Assembly (NCBI GenBank): GCA_032622095.1
Contig: CP136064.1
Location: forward strand, 141,687,954-141,751,953
Origin: Siphonodentalium dalli
Taxonomy: Eukaryota > Mollusca > Scaphopoda > Gadilida > Siphonodentaliidae
Length of the DNA stretch: 64,000 nucleotides
Reading direction: 5' to 3'
Of the stretch, positions 45,230 to 58,500 are shown piece by piece. The first letter of the stretch is position 1, and each line of letters opens with the position of its first letter. The notes under the pieces are model-generated. The model was not told the DNA's origin. It did no database searches and saw only the letters and a list, made by a program, of their open reading frames with translations. The translations under genes were made by a program, and so were the position numbers.

Positions 45230-46579
45230 CTAGCTGCTGTAGTTCGGGATTTTTCCAGATCAAATTTGGCTGTGTGATAGCCCCGTCGTACACTTGGGGA
45301 TTTATTTTTAAAAGTAAACACATGACCTATGATTTTTCTTGCATTTTCGTGATCAACTGGTGTCAATCTAGCTGGGTAAACATCACTGGTATGGCCTGCA
45401 GGCTTCAATTCAGTGAATTTGGCGGAAACGTTAACACTGTCGCCTATGGGAAACCATTTAGTTCAGTGATTCCTATAGGAAAAATATGAATTTTACGAAA
45501 TTTCACGTCTCGCCATGATAAGTTGTTAATTCCATATTTTCTTATTTTCAAATGATAATGACCACATTTTGGACAGATTTAAAGAAGAAACGCATGGATT
45601 CGCCTGTAGATAGTAAAGAAAGTGATAAATCTGGGAATTTTGCATGGACATCAGGTACCATTAGGGGGTCAGGGGGGCTAAAGCCCCCCTCCCCAAACAT
45701 TTGAGTAGTGTTAGCCCCCCCCCCATTGGGAAAAGGTGGCAGTTAACCCAATTAAAATTTCCCGGCACCCAGTAGCCTTATCGGGGACCGTAGTCCCACC
45801 CCAAGTCGGGGGGGGGGGGGTGATGGCATCGCCAGTAGTGTTAATGTCGTGCAAAACTGTCATGGCAGGTTTGTTAAACAGACATTATGCCCTGCCATCT
45901 GGTCAAATTTCATGCCTGAGATTGTGGCTGATGTTGTATGATTATGTTTAGATATTTAAATTGACTTATAGTTGCTTTATTATGCTATTAAAGTATTTTT
46001 TATTTAAATTTTCTGTTAATTTTTGTAAATGTTTATTATAAATTGACAAATTTTGCATGAAAAGGGTTTAAAATTGGACAAGTTATCCCACTCAAAATGT
46101 ATATTAACATATCCTCTTCAATTTAGTAACAGTATGGTATATAAGGGCATTCTTCAGTTATACGAGATGCATCAGCTAGTAAAATTGAAAAAAAAATCTA
46201 AATTTTTTGGCTTTATTTTGAGGATTGACACTAATTTTCAGGATGCCTCATATTGGAAAAATAAACAACTACTGCTCGATATAATCCATTTTTTATTTCA
46301 GTAAGGTCTATATTTTGATAAAATACTATAAGAAACGCTGTGTTTCACACATATACATATATATAGGAATCAGGGAGCTAAATGTGTTCTAGAGTAGGGG
46401 AGCGGGTACACCGTGGAACCCTAAAGGTGAAGGTAACTGAAGAATGACCTTCACCTGATACATGCGACACGTTGTTAAAGGATGACATCGCGTTTATTTG
46501 ATTTGTACATAATATCTAAATAATTTAAACTGGTGAATGAATGGGGGAATGGATTTTTGTGAGCGGGAAATTTATTTAA
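45230..46579 (+). repeat. Representative satellite unit (unit 2) with internal landmarks
   Basis: In order: an initial 250-bp segment whose minus strand is open for 78 codons without an ATG; an AGGGGGGCT-AA-AGCCCCCCT-type hairpin near 45671-45691; the C tract (45715-45724, 10 C); the G tract (45808-45820, 13 G) about 85 bp later, so the two tracts could fold together; an AT-rich region with GGTATATAAGGGC near 46137; and the stem-loop AGGTGAAGGT / ACCTTCACCT near 46425-46456. The corresponding unit 1 landmarks are 44322-44341 for the G/C hairpin and 45075-45106 for the stem-loop. None of these establishes transcription. Confidence 0.8.
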
Positions 46580-49500
46580 CTAGCTGCTGTAGTTCGGGAT
46601 TTTTCCAGATCAAATTTGGCTGTGTGATAGCCCCGTCGTACACTTGGGGATTTATTTTTAAAAGTAAACACATGACCTATGATTTTTCTTGCATTTTCGT
46701 GATCAACTGGTGTCAATCTAGCTGGGTAAACATCACTGGTATGGCCTGCAGGCTTCAATTCAGTGAATTTGGCGGAAACGTTAACACTGTCGCCTATGGG
46801 AAACCATTTAGTTCAGTGATTCCTATAGGAAAAATATGAATTTTACGAAATTTCACGTCTCGCCATGATAAGTTGTTAATTCCATATTTTCTTATTTTCA
46901 AATGATAATGACCACATTTTGGACAGATTTAAAGAAGAAACGCATGGATTCGCCTGTAGATAGTAAAGAAAGTGATAAATCTGGGAATTTTGCATGGACA
47001 TCAGGTACCATTAGGGGGTCAGGGGGGCTAAAGCCCCCCTCCCCAAACATTTGAGTAGTGTTAGCCCCCCCCCCCCCCATTGGGAAAAGGTGGCAGTTAA
47101 CCCAATTAAAATTTCCCGGCACCCAGTAGCCTTATCGGGGACCGTAGTCCCACCCCAAGTCGGGGGGGGGGGGTGATGGCATCGCCAGTAGTGTTAATGT
47201 CGTGCAAAACTGTCATGGCAGGTTTGTTAAACAGACATTATGCCCTGCCATCTGGTCAAATTTCATGCCTGAGATTGTGGCTGATGTTGTATGATTATGT
47301 TTAGATATTTAAATTGACTTATAGTTGCTTTATTATGCTATTAAAGTATTTTTTATTTAAATTTTCTGTTAATTTTTGTAAATGTTTATTATAAATTGAC
47401 AAATTTTGCATGAAAAGGGTTTAAAATTGGACAAGTTATCCCACTCAAAATGTATATTAACATATCCTCTTCAATTTAGTAACAGTATGGTATATAAGGG
47501 CATTCTTCAGTTATACGAGATGCATCAGCTAGTAAAATTGAAAAAAAAATCTAAATTTTTTGGCTTTATTTTGAGGATTGACACTAATTTTCAGGATGCC
47601 TCATATTGGAAAAATAAACAACTACTGCTCGATATAATCCATTTTTTATTTCAGTAAGGTCTATATTTTGATAAAATACTATAAGAAACGCTGTGTTTCA
47701 CACATATACATATATATAGGAATCAGGGAGCTAAATGTGTTCTAGAGTAGGGGAGCGGGTACACCGTGGAACCCTAAAGGTGAAGGTAACTGAAGAATGA
47801 CCTTCACCTGATACATGCGACACGTTGTTAAAGGATGACATCGCGTTTATTTGATTTGTACATAATATCTAAATAATTTAAACTGGTGAATGAATGGGGG
47901 AATGGATTTTTGTGAGCGGGAAATTTATTTAACTAGCTGCTGTAGTTCGGGATTTTTCCAGATCAAATTTGGCTGTGTGATAGCCCCGTCGTACACTTGG
48001 GGATTTATTTTTAAAAGTAAACACATGACCTATGATTTTTCTTGCATTTTCGTGATCAACTGGTGTCAATCTAGCTGGGTAAACATCACTGGTATGGCCT
48101 GCAGGCTTCAATTCAGTGAATTTGGCGGAAACGTTAACACTGTCGCCTATGGGAAACCATTTAGTTCAGTGATTCCTATAGGAAAAATATGAATTTTACG
48201 AAATTTCACGTCTCGCCATGATAAGTTGTTAATTCCATATTTTCTTATTTTCAAATGATAATGACCACATTTTGGACAGATTTAAAGAAGAAACGCATGG
48301 ATTCGCCTGTAGATAGTAAAGAAAGTGATAAATCTGGGAATTTTGCATGGACATCAGGTACCATTAGGGGGTCAGGGGGGCTAAAGCCCCCCTCCCCAAA
48401 CATTTGAGTAGTGTTAGCCCCCCCCCCCCCCCCATTGGGAAAAGGTGGCAGTTAACCCAATTAAAATTTCCCGGCACCCAGTAGCCTTATCGGGGACCGT
48501 AGTCCCACCCCAAGTCGGGGGGGGGGGGGGGGGTGATGGCATCGCCAGTAGTGTTAATGTCGTGCAAAACTGTCATGGCAGGTTTGTTAAACAGACATTA
48601 TGCCCTGCCATCTGGTCAAATTTCATGCCTGAGATTGTGGCTGATGTTGTATGATTATGTTTAGATATTTAAATTGACTTATAGTTGCTTTATTATGCTA
48701 TTAAAGTATTTTTTATTTAAATTTTCTGTTAATTTTTGTAAATGTTTATTATAAATTGACAAATTTTGCATGAAAAGGGTTTAAAATTGGACAAGTTATC
48801 CCACTCAAAATGTATATTAACATATCCTCTTCAATTTAGTAACAGTATGGTATATAAGGGCATTCTTCAGTTATACGAGATGCATCAGCTAGTAAAATTG
48901 AAAAAAAATTCTAAATTTTTTGGCTTTATTTTGAGGATTGACACTAATTTTCAGGATGCCTCATATTGGAAAAATAAACAACTACTGCTCGATATAATCC
49001 ATTTTTTATTTCAGTAAGGTCTATATTTTGATAAAATACTATAAGAAACGCTGTGTTTCACACATATACATATATATAGGAATCAGGGAGCTAAATGTGT
49101 TCTAGAGTAGGGGAGCGGGTACACCGTGGAACCCTAAAGGTGAAGGTAACTGAAGAATGACCTTCACCTGATACATGCGACACGTTGTTAAAGGATGACA
49201 TCGCGTTTATTTGATTTGTACATAATATCTAAATAATTTAAACTGGTGAATGAATGGGGGAATGGATTTTTGTGAGCGGGAAATTTATTTAACTAGCTGC
49301 TGTAGTTCGGGATTTTTCCAGATCAAATTTGGCTGTGTGATAGCCCCGTCGTACACTTGGGGATTTATTTTTAAAAGTAAACACATGACCTATGATTTTT
49401 CTTGCATTTTCGTGATCAACTGGTGTCAATCTAGCTGGGTAAACATCACTGGTATGGCCTGCAGGCTTCAATTCAGTGAATTTGGCGGAAACGTTAACAC

Positions 49501-52500
49501 TGTCGCCTATGGGAAACCATTTAGTTCAGTGATTCCTATAGGAAAAATATGAATTTTACGAAATTTCACGTCTCGCCATGATAAGTTGTTAATTCCATAT
49601 TTTCTTATTTTCAAATGATAATGACCACATTTTGGACAGATTTAAAGAAGAAACGCATGGATTCGCCTGTAGATAGTAAAGAAAGTGATAAATCTGGGAA
49701 TTTTGCATGGACATCAGGTACCATTAGGGGGTCAGGGGGGCTAAAGCCCCCCTCCCCAAACATTTGAGTAGTGTTAGCCCCCCCCCCCCCATTGGGAAAA
49801 GGTGGCAGTTAACCCAATTAAAATTTCCCGGCACCCAGTAGCCTTATCGGGGACCGTAGTCCCACCCCAAGTCGGGGGGGGGGGGGGGGGTGATGGCATC
49901 GCCAGTAGTGTTAATGTCGTGCAAAACTGTCATGGCAGGTTTGTTAAACAGACATTATGCCCTGCCATCTGGTCAAATTTCATGCCTGAGATTGTGGCTG
50001 ATGTTGTATGATTATGTTTAGATATTTAAATTGACTTATAGTTGCTTTATTATGCTATTAAAGTATTTTTTATTTAAATTTTCTGTTAATTTTTGTAAAT
50101 GTTTATTATAAATTGACAAATTTTGCATGAAAAGGGTTTAAAATTGGACAAGTTATCCCACTCAAAATGTATATTAACATATCCTCTTCAATTTAGTAAC
50201 AGTATGGTATATAAGGGCATTCTTCAGTTATACGAGATGCATCAGCTAGTAAAATTGAAAAAAAAATCTAAATTTTTTGGCTTTATTTTGAGGATTGACA
50301 CTAATTTTCAGGATGCCTCATATTGGAAAAATAAACAACTACTGCTCGATATAATCCATTTTTTATTTCAGTAAGGTCTATATTTTGATAAAATACTATA
50401 AGAAACGCTGTGTTTCACACATATACATATATATAGGAATCAGGGAGCTAAATGTGTTCTAGAGTAGGGGAGCGGGTACACCGTGGAACCCTAAAGGTGA
50501 AGGTAACTGAAGAATGACCTTCACCTGATACATGCGACACGTTGTTAAAGGATGACATCGCGTTTATTTGATTTGTACATAATATCTAAATAATTTAAAC
50601 TGGTGAATGAATGGGGGAATGGATTTTTGTGAGCGGGAAATTTATTTAACTAGCTGCTGTAGTTCGGGATTTTTCCAGATCAAATTTGGCTGTGTGATAG
50701 CCCCGTCGTACACTTGGGGATTTATTTTTAAAAGTAAACACATGACCTATGATTTTTCTTGCATTTTCGTGATCAACTGGTGTCAATCTAGCTGGGTAAA
50801 CACCACTGGTATGGCCTGCAGGCTTCAATTCAGTGAATTTGGCGGAAACGTTAACACTGTCGCCTATGGGAAACCATTTAGTTCAGTGATTCCTATAGGA
50901 AAAATATGAATTTTACGAAATTTCACGTCTCGCCATGATAAGTTGTTAATTCCATATTTTCTTATTTTCAAATGATAATGACCACATTTTGGACAGATTT
51001 AAAGAAGAAACGCATGGATTCGCCTGTAGATAGTAAAGAAAGTGATAAATCTGGGAATTTTGCATGGACATCAGGTACCATTAGGGGGTCAGGGGGGCTA
51101 AAGCCCCCCTCCCCAAACATTTGAGTAGTGTTAGCCCCCCCCCCCCCCATTGGGAAAAGGTGGCAGTTAACCCAATTAAAATTTCCCGGCACCCAGTAGC
51201 CTTATCGGGGACCGTAGTCCCACCCCAAGTCGGGGGGGGGGGGGGTGATGGCATCGCCAGTAGTGTTAATGTCGTGCAAAACTGTCATGGCAGGTTTGTT
51301 AAACAGACATTATGCCCTGCCATCTGGTCAAATTTCATGCCTGAGATTGTGGCTGATGTTGTATGATTATGTTTAGATATTTAAATTGACTTATAGTTGC
51401 TTTATTATGCTATTAAAGTATTTTTTATTTAAATTTTCTGTTAATTTTTGTAAATGTTTATTATAAATTGACAAATTTTGCATGAAAAGGGTTTAAAATT
51501 GGACAAGTTATCCCACTCAAAATGTATATTAACATATCCTCTTCAATTTAGTAACAGTATGGTATATAAGGGCATTCTTCAGTTATACGAGATGCATCAG
51601 CTAGTAAAATTGAAAAAAAAATCTAAATTTTTTGGCTTTATTTTGAGGATTGACACTAATTTTCAGGATGCCTCATATTGGAAAAATAAACAACTACTGC
51701 TCGATATAATCCATTTTTTATTTCAGTAAGGTCTATATTTTGATAAAATACTATAAGAAACGCTGTGTTTCACACATATACATATATATAGGAATCAGGG
51801 AGCTAAATGTGTTCTAGAGTAGGGGAGCGGGTACACCGTGGAACCCCAAAGGTGAAGGTAACTGAAGAATGACCTTCACCTGATACATGCGACACGTTGT
51901 TAAAGGATGACATCGCGTTTATTTGATTTGTACATAATATCTAAATAATTTAAACTGGTGAATGAATGGGGGAATGGATTTTTGTGAGCGGGAAATTTAT
52001 TTAACTAGCTGGCTGTAGTTCGGGATTTTTCCAGATCAAATTTGGCTGTGTGATAGCCCCGTCGTACACTTGGGGATTTATTTTTAAAAGTAAACACATG
52101 ACCTATGATTTTTCTTGCATTTTCGTGATCAACTGGTGTCAATCTAGCTGGGTAAACACCACTGGTATGGCCTGCAGGCTTCAATTCAGTGAATTTGGCG
52201 GAAACGTTAACACTGTCGCCTATGGGAAACCATTTAGTTCAGTGATTCCTATAGGAAAAATATGAATTTTACGAAATTTCACGTCTCGCCATGATAAGTT
52301 GTTAATTCCATATTTTCTTATTTTCAAATGATAATGACCACATTTTGGACAGATTTAAAGAAGAAACGCATGGATTCGCCTGTAGATAGTAAAGAAAGTG
52401 ATAAATCTGGGAATTTTGCATGGACATCAGGTACCATTAGGGGGTTCAGGGGGGCTAAAGCCCCCCTCCCCAAACATTTGAGTAGTGTTAGCCCCCCCCC

Positions 52501-55500
52501 CCCCATTGGGAAAAGGTGGCAGTTAACCCAATTAAAATTTCCCGGCACCCAGTAGCCTTATCGGGGACCGTAGTCCCACCCCAAGTCGGGGGGGGGGGGG
52601 GTGATGGCATCGCCAGTAGTGTTAATGTCGTGCAAAACTGTCATGGCAGGTTTGTTAAACAGACATTATGCCCTGCCATCTGGTCAAATTTCATGCCTGA
52701 GATTGTGGCTGATGTTGTATGATTATGTTTAGATATTTAAATTGACTTATAGTTGCTTTATTATGCTATTAAAGTATTTTTTATTTAAATTTTCTGTTAA
52801 TTTTTGTAAATGTTTATTATAAATTGACAAATTTTGCATGAAAAGGGTTTAAAATTGGACAAGTTATCCCACTCAAAATGTATATTAACATATCCTCTTC
52901 AATTTAGTAACAGTATGGTATATAAGGGCATTCTTCAGTTATACGAGATGCATCAGCTAGTAAAATTGAAAAAAAAATCTAAATTTTTTGGCTTTATTTT
53001 GAGGATTGACACTAATTTTCAGGATGCCTCATATTGGAAAAATAAACAACTACTGCTCGATATAATCCATTTTTTATTTCAGTAAGGTCTATATTTTGAT
53101 AAAATACTATAAGAAACGCTGTGTTTCACACATATACATATATATAGGAATCAGGGAGCTAAATGTGTTCTAGAGTAGGGGAGCGGGTACACCGTGGAAC
53201 CCTAAAGGTGAAGGTAACTGAAGAATGACCTTCACCTGATACATGCGACACGTTGTTAAAGGATGACATCGCGTTTATTTGATTTGTACATAATATCTAA
53301 ATAATTTAAACTGGTGAATGAATGGGGGAATGGATTTTTGTGAGCGGGAAATTTATTTAACTAGCTGCTGTAGTTCGGGATTTTTCCAGATCAAATTTGG
53401 CTGTGTGATAGCCCCGTCGTACACTTGGGGATTTATTTTTAAAAGTAAACACATGACCTATGATTTTTCTTGCATTTTCGTGATCAACTGGTGTCAATCT
53501 AGCTGGGTAAACATCACTGGTATGGCCTGCAGGCTTCAATTCAGTGAATTTGGCGGAAACGTTAACACTGTCGCCTATGGGAAACCATTTAGTTCAGTGA
53601 TTCCTATAGGAAAAATATGAATTTTACGAAATTTCACGTCTCGCCATGATAAGTTGTTAATTCCATATTTTCTTATTTTCAAATGATAATGACCACATTT
53701 TGGACAGATTTAAAGAAGAAACGCATGGATTCGCCTGTAGATAGTAAAGAAAGTGATAAATCTGGGAATTTTGCATGGACATCAGGTACCATTAGGGGGT
53801 CAGGGGGGCTAAAGCCCCCCTCCCCAAACATTTGAGTAGTGTTAGCCCCCCCCCCCCCCATTGGGAAAAGGTGGCAGTTAACCCAATTAAAATTTCCCGG
53901 CACCCAGTAGCCTTATCGGGGACCGTAGTCCCACCCCAAGTCGGGGGGGGGGGTGATGGCATCGCCAGTAGTGTTAATGTCGTGCAAAACTGTCATGGCA
54001 GGTTTGTTAAACAGACATTATGCCCTGCCATCTGGTCAAATTTCATGCCTGAGATTGTGGCTGATGTTGTATGATTATGTTTAGATATTTAAATTGACTT
54101 ATAGTTGCTTTATTATGCTATTAAAGTATTTTTTATTTAAATTTTCTGTTAATTTTTGTAAATGTTTATTATAAATTGACAAATTTTGCATGAAAAGGGT
54201 TTAAAATTGGACAGTTATCCCACTCAAAATGTATATTAACATATCCTCTTCAATTTAGTAACAGTATGGTATATAAGGGCATTCTTCAGTTATACGAGAT
54301 GCATCAGCTAGTAAAATTGAAAAAAAAATCTAAATTTTTTGGCTTTATTTTGAGGATTGACACTAATTTTCAGGATGCCTCATATTGGAAAAATAAACAA
54401 CTACTGCTCGATATAATCCATTTTTTATTTCAGTAAGGTCTATATTTTGATAAAATACTATAAGAAACGCTGTGTTTCACACATATACATATATATAGGA
54501 ATCAGGGAGCTAAATGTGTTCTAGAGTAGGGGAGCGGGTACACCGTGGAACCCTAAAGGTGAAGGTAACTGAAGAATGACCTTCACCTGATACATGCGAC
54601 ACGTTGTTAAAGGATGACATCGCGTTTATTTGATTTGTACATAATATCTAAATAATTTAAACTGGTGAATGAATGGGGGAATGGATTTTTGTGAGCGGGA
54701 AATTTATTTAACTAGCTGCTGTAGTTCGGGATTTTTCCAGATCAAATTTGGCTGTGTGATAGCCCCGTCGTACACTTGGGGATTTATTTTTAAAAGTAAA
54801 CACATGACCTATGATTTTTCTTGCATTTTCGTGATCAACTGGTGTCAATCTAGCTGGGTAAACATCACTGGTATGGCCTGCAGGCTTCAATTCAGTGAAT
54901 TTGGCGGAAACGTTAACACTGTCGCCTATGGGAAACCATTTAGTTCAGTGATTCCTATAGGAAAAATATGAATTTTACGAAATTTCACGTCTCGCCATGA
55001 TAAGTTGTTAATTCCATATTTTCTTATTTTCAAATGATAATGACCACATTTTGGACAGATTTAAAGAAGAAACGCATGGATTCGCCTGTAGATAGTAAAG
55101 AAAGTGATAAATCTGGGAATTTTGCATGGACATCAGGTACCATTAGGGGGTCAGGGGGGCTAAAGCCCCCCTCCCCAAACATTTGAGTAGTGTTAGCCCC
55201 CCCCCCCCCCCATTGGGAAAAGGTGGCAGTTAACCCAATTAAAATTTCCCGGCACCCAGTAGCCTTATCGGGGACCGTAGTCCCACCCCAAGTCGGGGGG
55301 GGGGGGGGTGATGGCATCGCCAGTAGTGTTAATGTCGTGCAAAACTGTCATGGCAGGTTTGTTAAACAGACATTATGCCCTGCCATCTGGTCAAATTTCA
55401 TGCCTGAGATTGTGGCTGATGTTGTATGATTATGTTTAGATATTTAAATTGACTTATAGTTGCTTTATTATGCTATTAAAGTATTTTTTATTTAAATTTT

Positions 55501-58500
55501 CTGTTAATTTTTGTAAATGTTTATTATAAATTGACAAATTTTGCATGAAAAGGGTTTAAAATTGGACAAGTTATCCCACTCAAAATGTATATTAACATAT
55601 CCTCTTCAATTTAGTAACAGTATGGTATATAAGGGCATTCTTCAGTTATACGAGATGCATCAGCTAGTAAAATTGAAAAAAAATTCTAAATTTTTTGGCT
55701 TTATTTTGAGGATTGACACTAATTTTCAGGATGCCTCATATTGGAAAAATAAACAACTACTGCTCGATATAATCCATTTTTTATTTCAGTAAGGTCTATA
55801 TTTTGATAAAATACTATAAGAAACGCTGTGTTTCACACATATACATATATATAGGAATCAGGGAGCTAAATGTGTTCTAGAGTAGGGGAGCGGGTACACC
55901 GTGGAACCCTAAAGGTGAAGGTAACTGAAGAATGACCTTCACCTGATACATGCGACACGTTGTTAAAGGATGACATCGCGTTTATTTGATTTGTACATAA
56001 TATCTAAATAATTTAAACTGGTGAATGAATGGGGGAATGGATTTTTGTGAGCGGGAAATTTATTTAACTAGCTGCTGTAGTTCGGGATTTTTCCAGATCA
56101 AATTTGGCTGTGTGATAGCCCCGTCGTACACTTGGGGATTTATTTTTAAAAGTAAACACATGACCTATGATTTTTCTTGCATTTTCGTGATCAACTGGTG
56201 TCAATCTAGCTGGGTAAACATCACTGGTATGGCCTGCAGGCTTCAATTCAGTGAATTTGGCGGAAACGTTAACACTGTCGCCTATGGGAAACCATTTAGT
56301 TCAGTGATTCCTATAGGAAAAATATGAATTTTACGAAATTTCACGTCTCGCCATGATAAGTTGTTAATTCCATATTTTCTTATTTTCAAATGATAATGAC
56401 CACATTTTGGACAGATTTAAAGAAGAAACGCATGGATTCGCCTGTAGATAGTAAAGAAAGTGATAAATCTGGGAATTTTGCATGGACATCAGGTACCATT
56501 AGGGGGTCAGGGGGGCTAAAGCCCCCCTCCCCAAACATTTGAGTAGTGTTAGCCCCCCCCCCCCCATTGGGAAAAGGTGGCAGTTAACCCAATTAAAATT
56601 TCCCGGCACCCAGTAGCCTTATCGGGGACCGTAGTCCCACCCCAAGTCGGGGGGGGGGGGGGGGGGTGATGGCATCGCCAGTAGTGTTAATGTCGTGCAA
56701 AACTGTCATGGCAGGTTTGTTAAACAGACATTATGCCCTGCCATCTGGTCAAATTTCATGCCTGAGATTGTGGCTGATGTTGTATGATTATGTTTAGATA
56801 TTTAAATTGACTTATAGTTGCTTTATTATGCTATTAAAGTATTTTTTATTTAAATTTTCTGTTAATTTTTGTAAATGTTTATTATAAATTGACAAATTTT
56901 GCATGAAAAGGGTTTAAAATTGGACAAGTTATCCCACTCAAAATGTATATTAACATATCCTCTTCAATTTAGTAACAGTATGGTATATAAGGGCATTCTT
57001 CAGTTATACGAGATGCATCAGCTAGTAAAATTGAAAAAAAAATCTAAATTTTTTGGCTTTATTTTGAGGATTGACACTAATTTTCAGGATGCCTCATATT
57101 GGAAAAATAAACAACTACTGCTCGATATAATCCATTTTTTATTTCAGTAAGGTCTATATTTTGATAAAATACTATAAGAAACGCTGTGTTTCACACATAT
57201 ACATATATATAGGAATCAGGGAGCTAAATGTGTTCTAGAGTAGGGGAGCGGGTACACCGTGGAACCCTAAAGGTGAAGGTAACTGAAGAATGACCTTCAC
57301 CTGATACATGCGACACGTTGTTAAAGGATGACATCGCGTTTATTTGATTTGTACATAATATCTAAATAATTTAAACTGGTGAATGAATGGGGGAATGGAT
57401 TTTTGTGAGCGGGAAATTTATTTAACTAGCTGCTGTAGTTCGGGATTTTTCCAGATCAAATTTGGCTGTGTGATAGCCCCGTCGTACACTTGGGGATTTA
57501 TTTTTAAAAGTAAACACATGACCTATGATTTTTCTTGCATTTTCGTGATCAACTGGTGTCAATCTAGCTGGGTAAACACCACTGGTATGGCCTGCAGGCT
57601 TCAATTCAGTGAATTTGGCGGAAACGTTAACACTGTCGCCTATGGGAAACCATTTAGTTCAGTGATTCCTATAGGAAAAATATGAATTTTACGAAATTTC
57701 ACGTCTCGCCATGATAAGTTGTTAATTCCATATTTTCTTATTTTCAAATGATAATGACCACATTTTGGACAGATTTAAAGAAGAAACGCATGGATTCGCC
57801 TGTAGATAGTAAAGAAAGTGATAAATCTGGGAATTTTGCATGGACATCAGGTACCATTAGGGGGTCAGGGGGGCTAAAGCCCCCCTCCCCAAACATTTGA
57901 GTAGTGTTAGCCCCCCCCCCCCCATTGGGAAAAGGTGGCAGTTAACCCAATTAAAATTTCCCGGCACCCAGTAGCCTTATCGGGGACCGTAGTCCCACCC
58001 CAAGTCGGGGGGGGGGGGGGGTGATGGCATCGCCAGTAGTGTTAATGTCGTGCAAAACTGTCATGGCAGGTTTGTTAAACAGACATTATGCCCTGCCATC
58101 TGGTCAAATTTCATGCCTGAGATTGTGGCTGATGTTGTATGATTATGTTTAGATATTTAAATTGACTTATAGTTGCTTTATTATGCTATTAAAGTATTTT
58201 TTATTTAAATTTTCTGTTAATTTTTGTAAATGTTTATTATAAATTGACAAATTTTGCATGAAAAGGGTTTAAAATTGGACAAGTTATCCCACTCAAAATG
58301 TATATTAACATATCCTCTTCAATTTAGTAACAGTATGGTATATAAGGGCATTCTTCAGTTATACGAGATGCATCAGCTAGTAAAATTGAAAAAAAAATCT
58401 AAATTTTTTGGCTTTATTTTGAGGATTGACACTAATTTTCAGGATGCCTCATATTGGAAAAATAAACAACTACTGCTCGATATAATCCATTTTTTATTTC

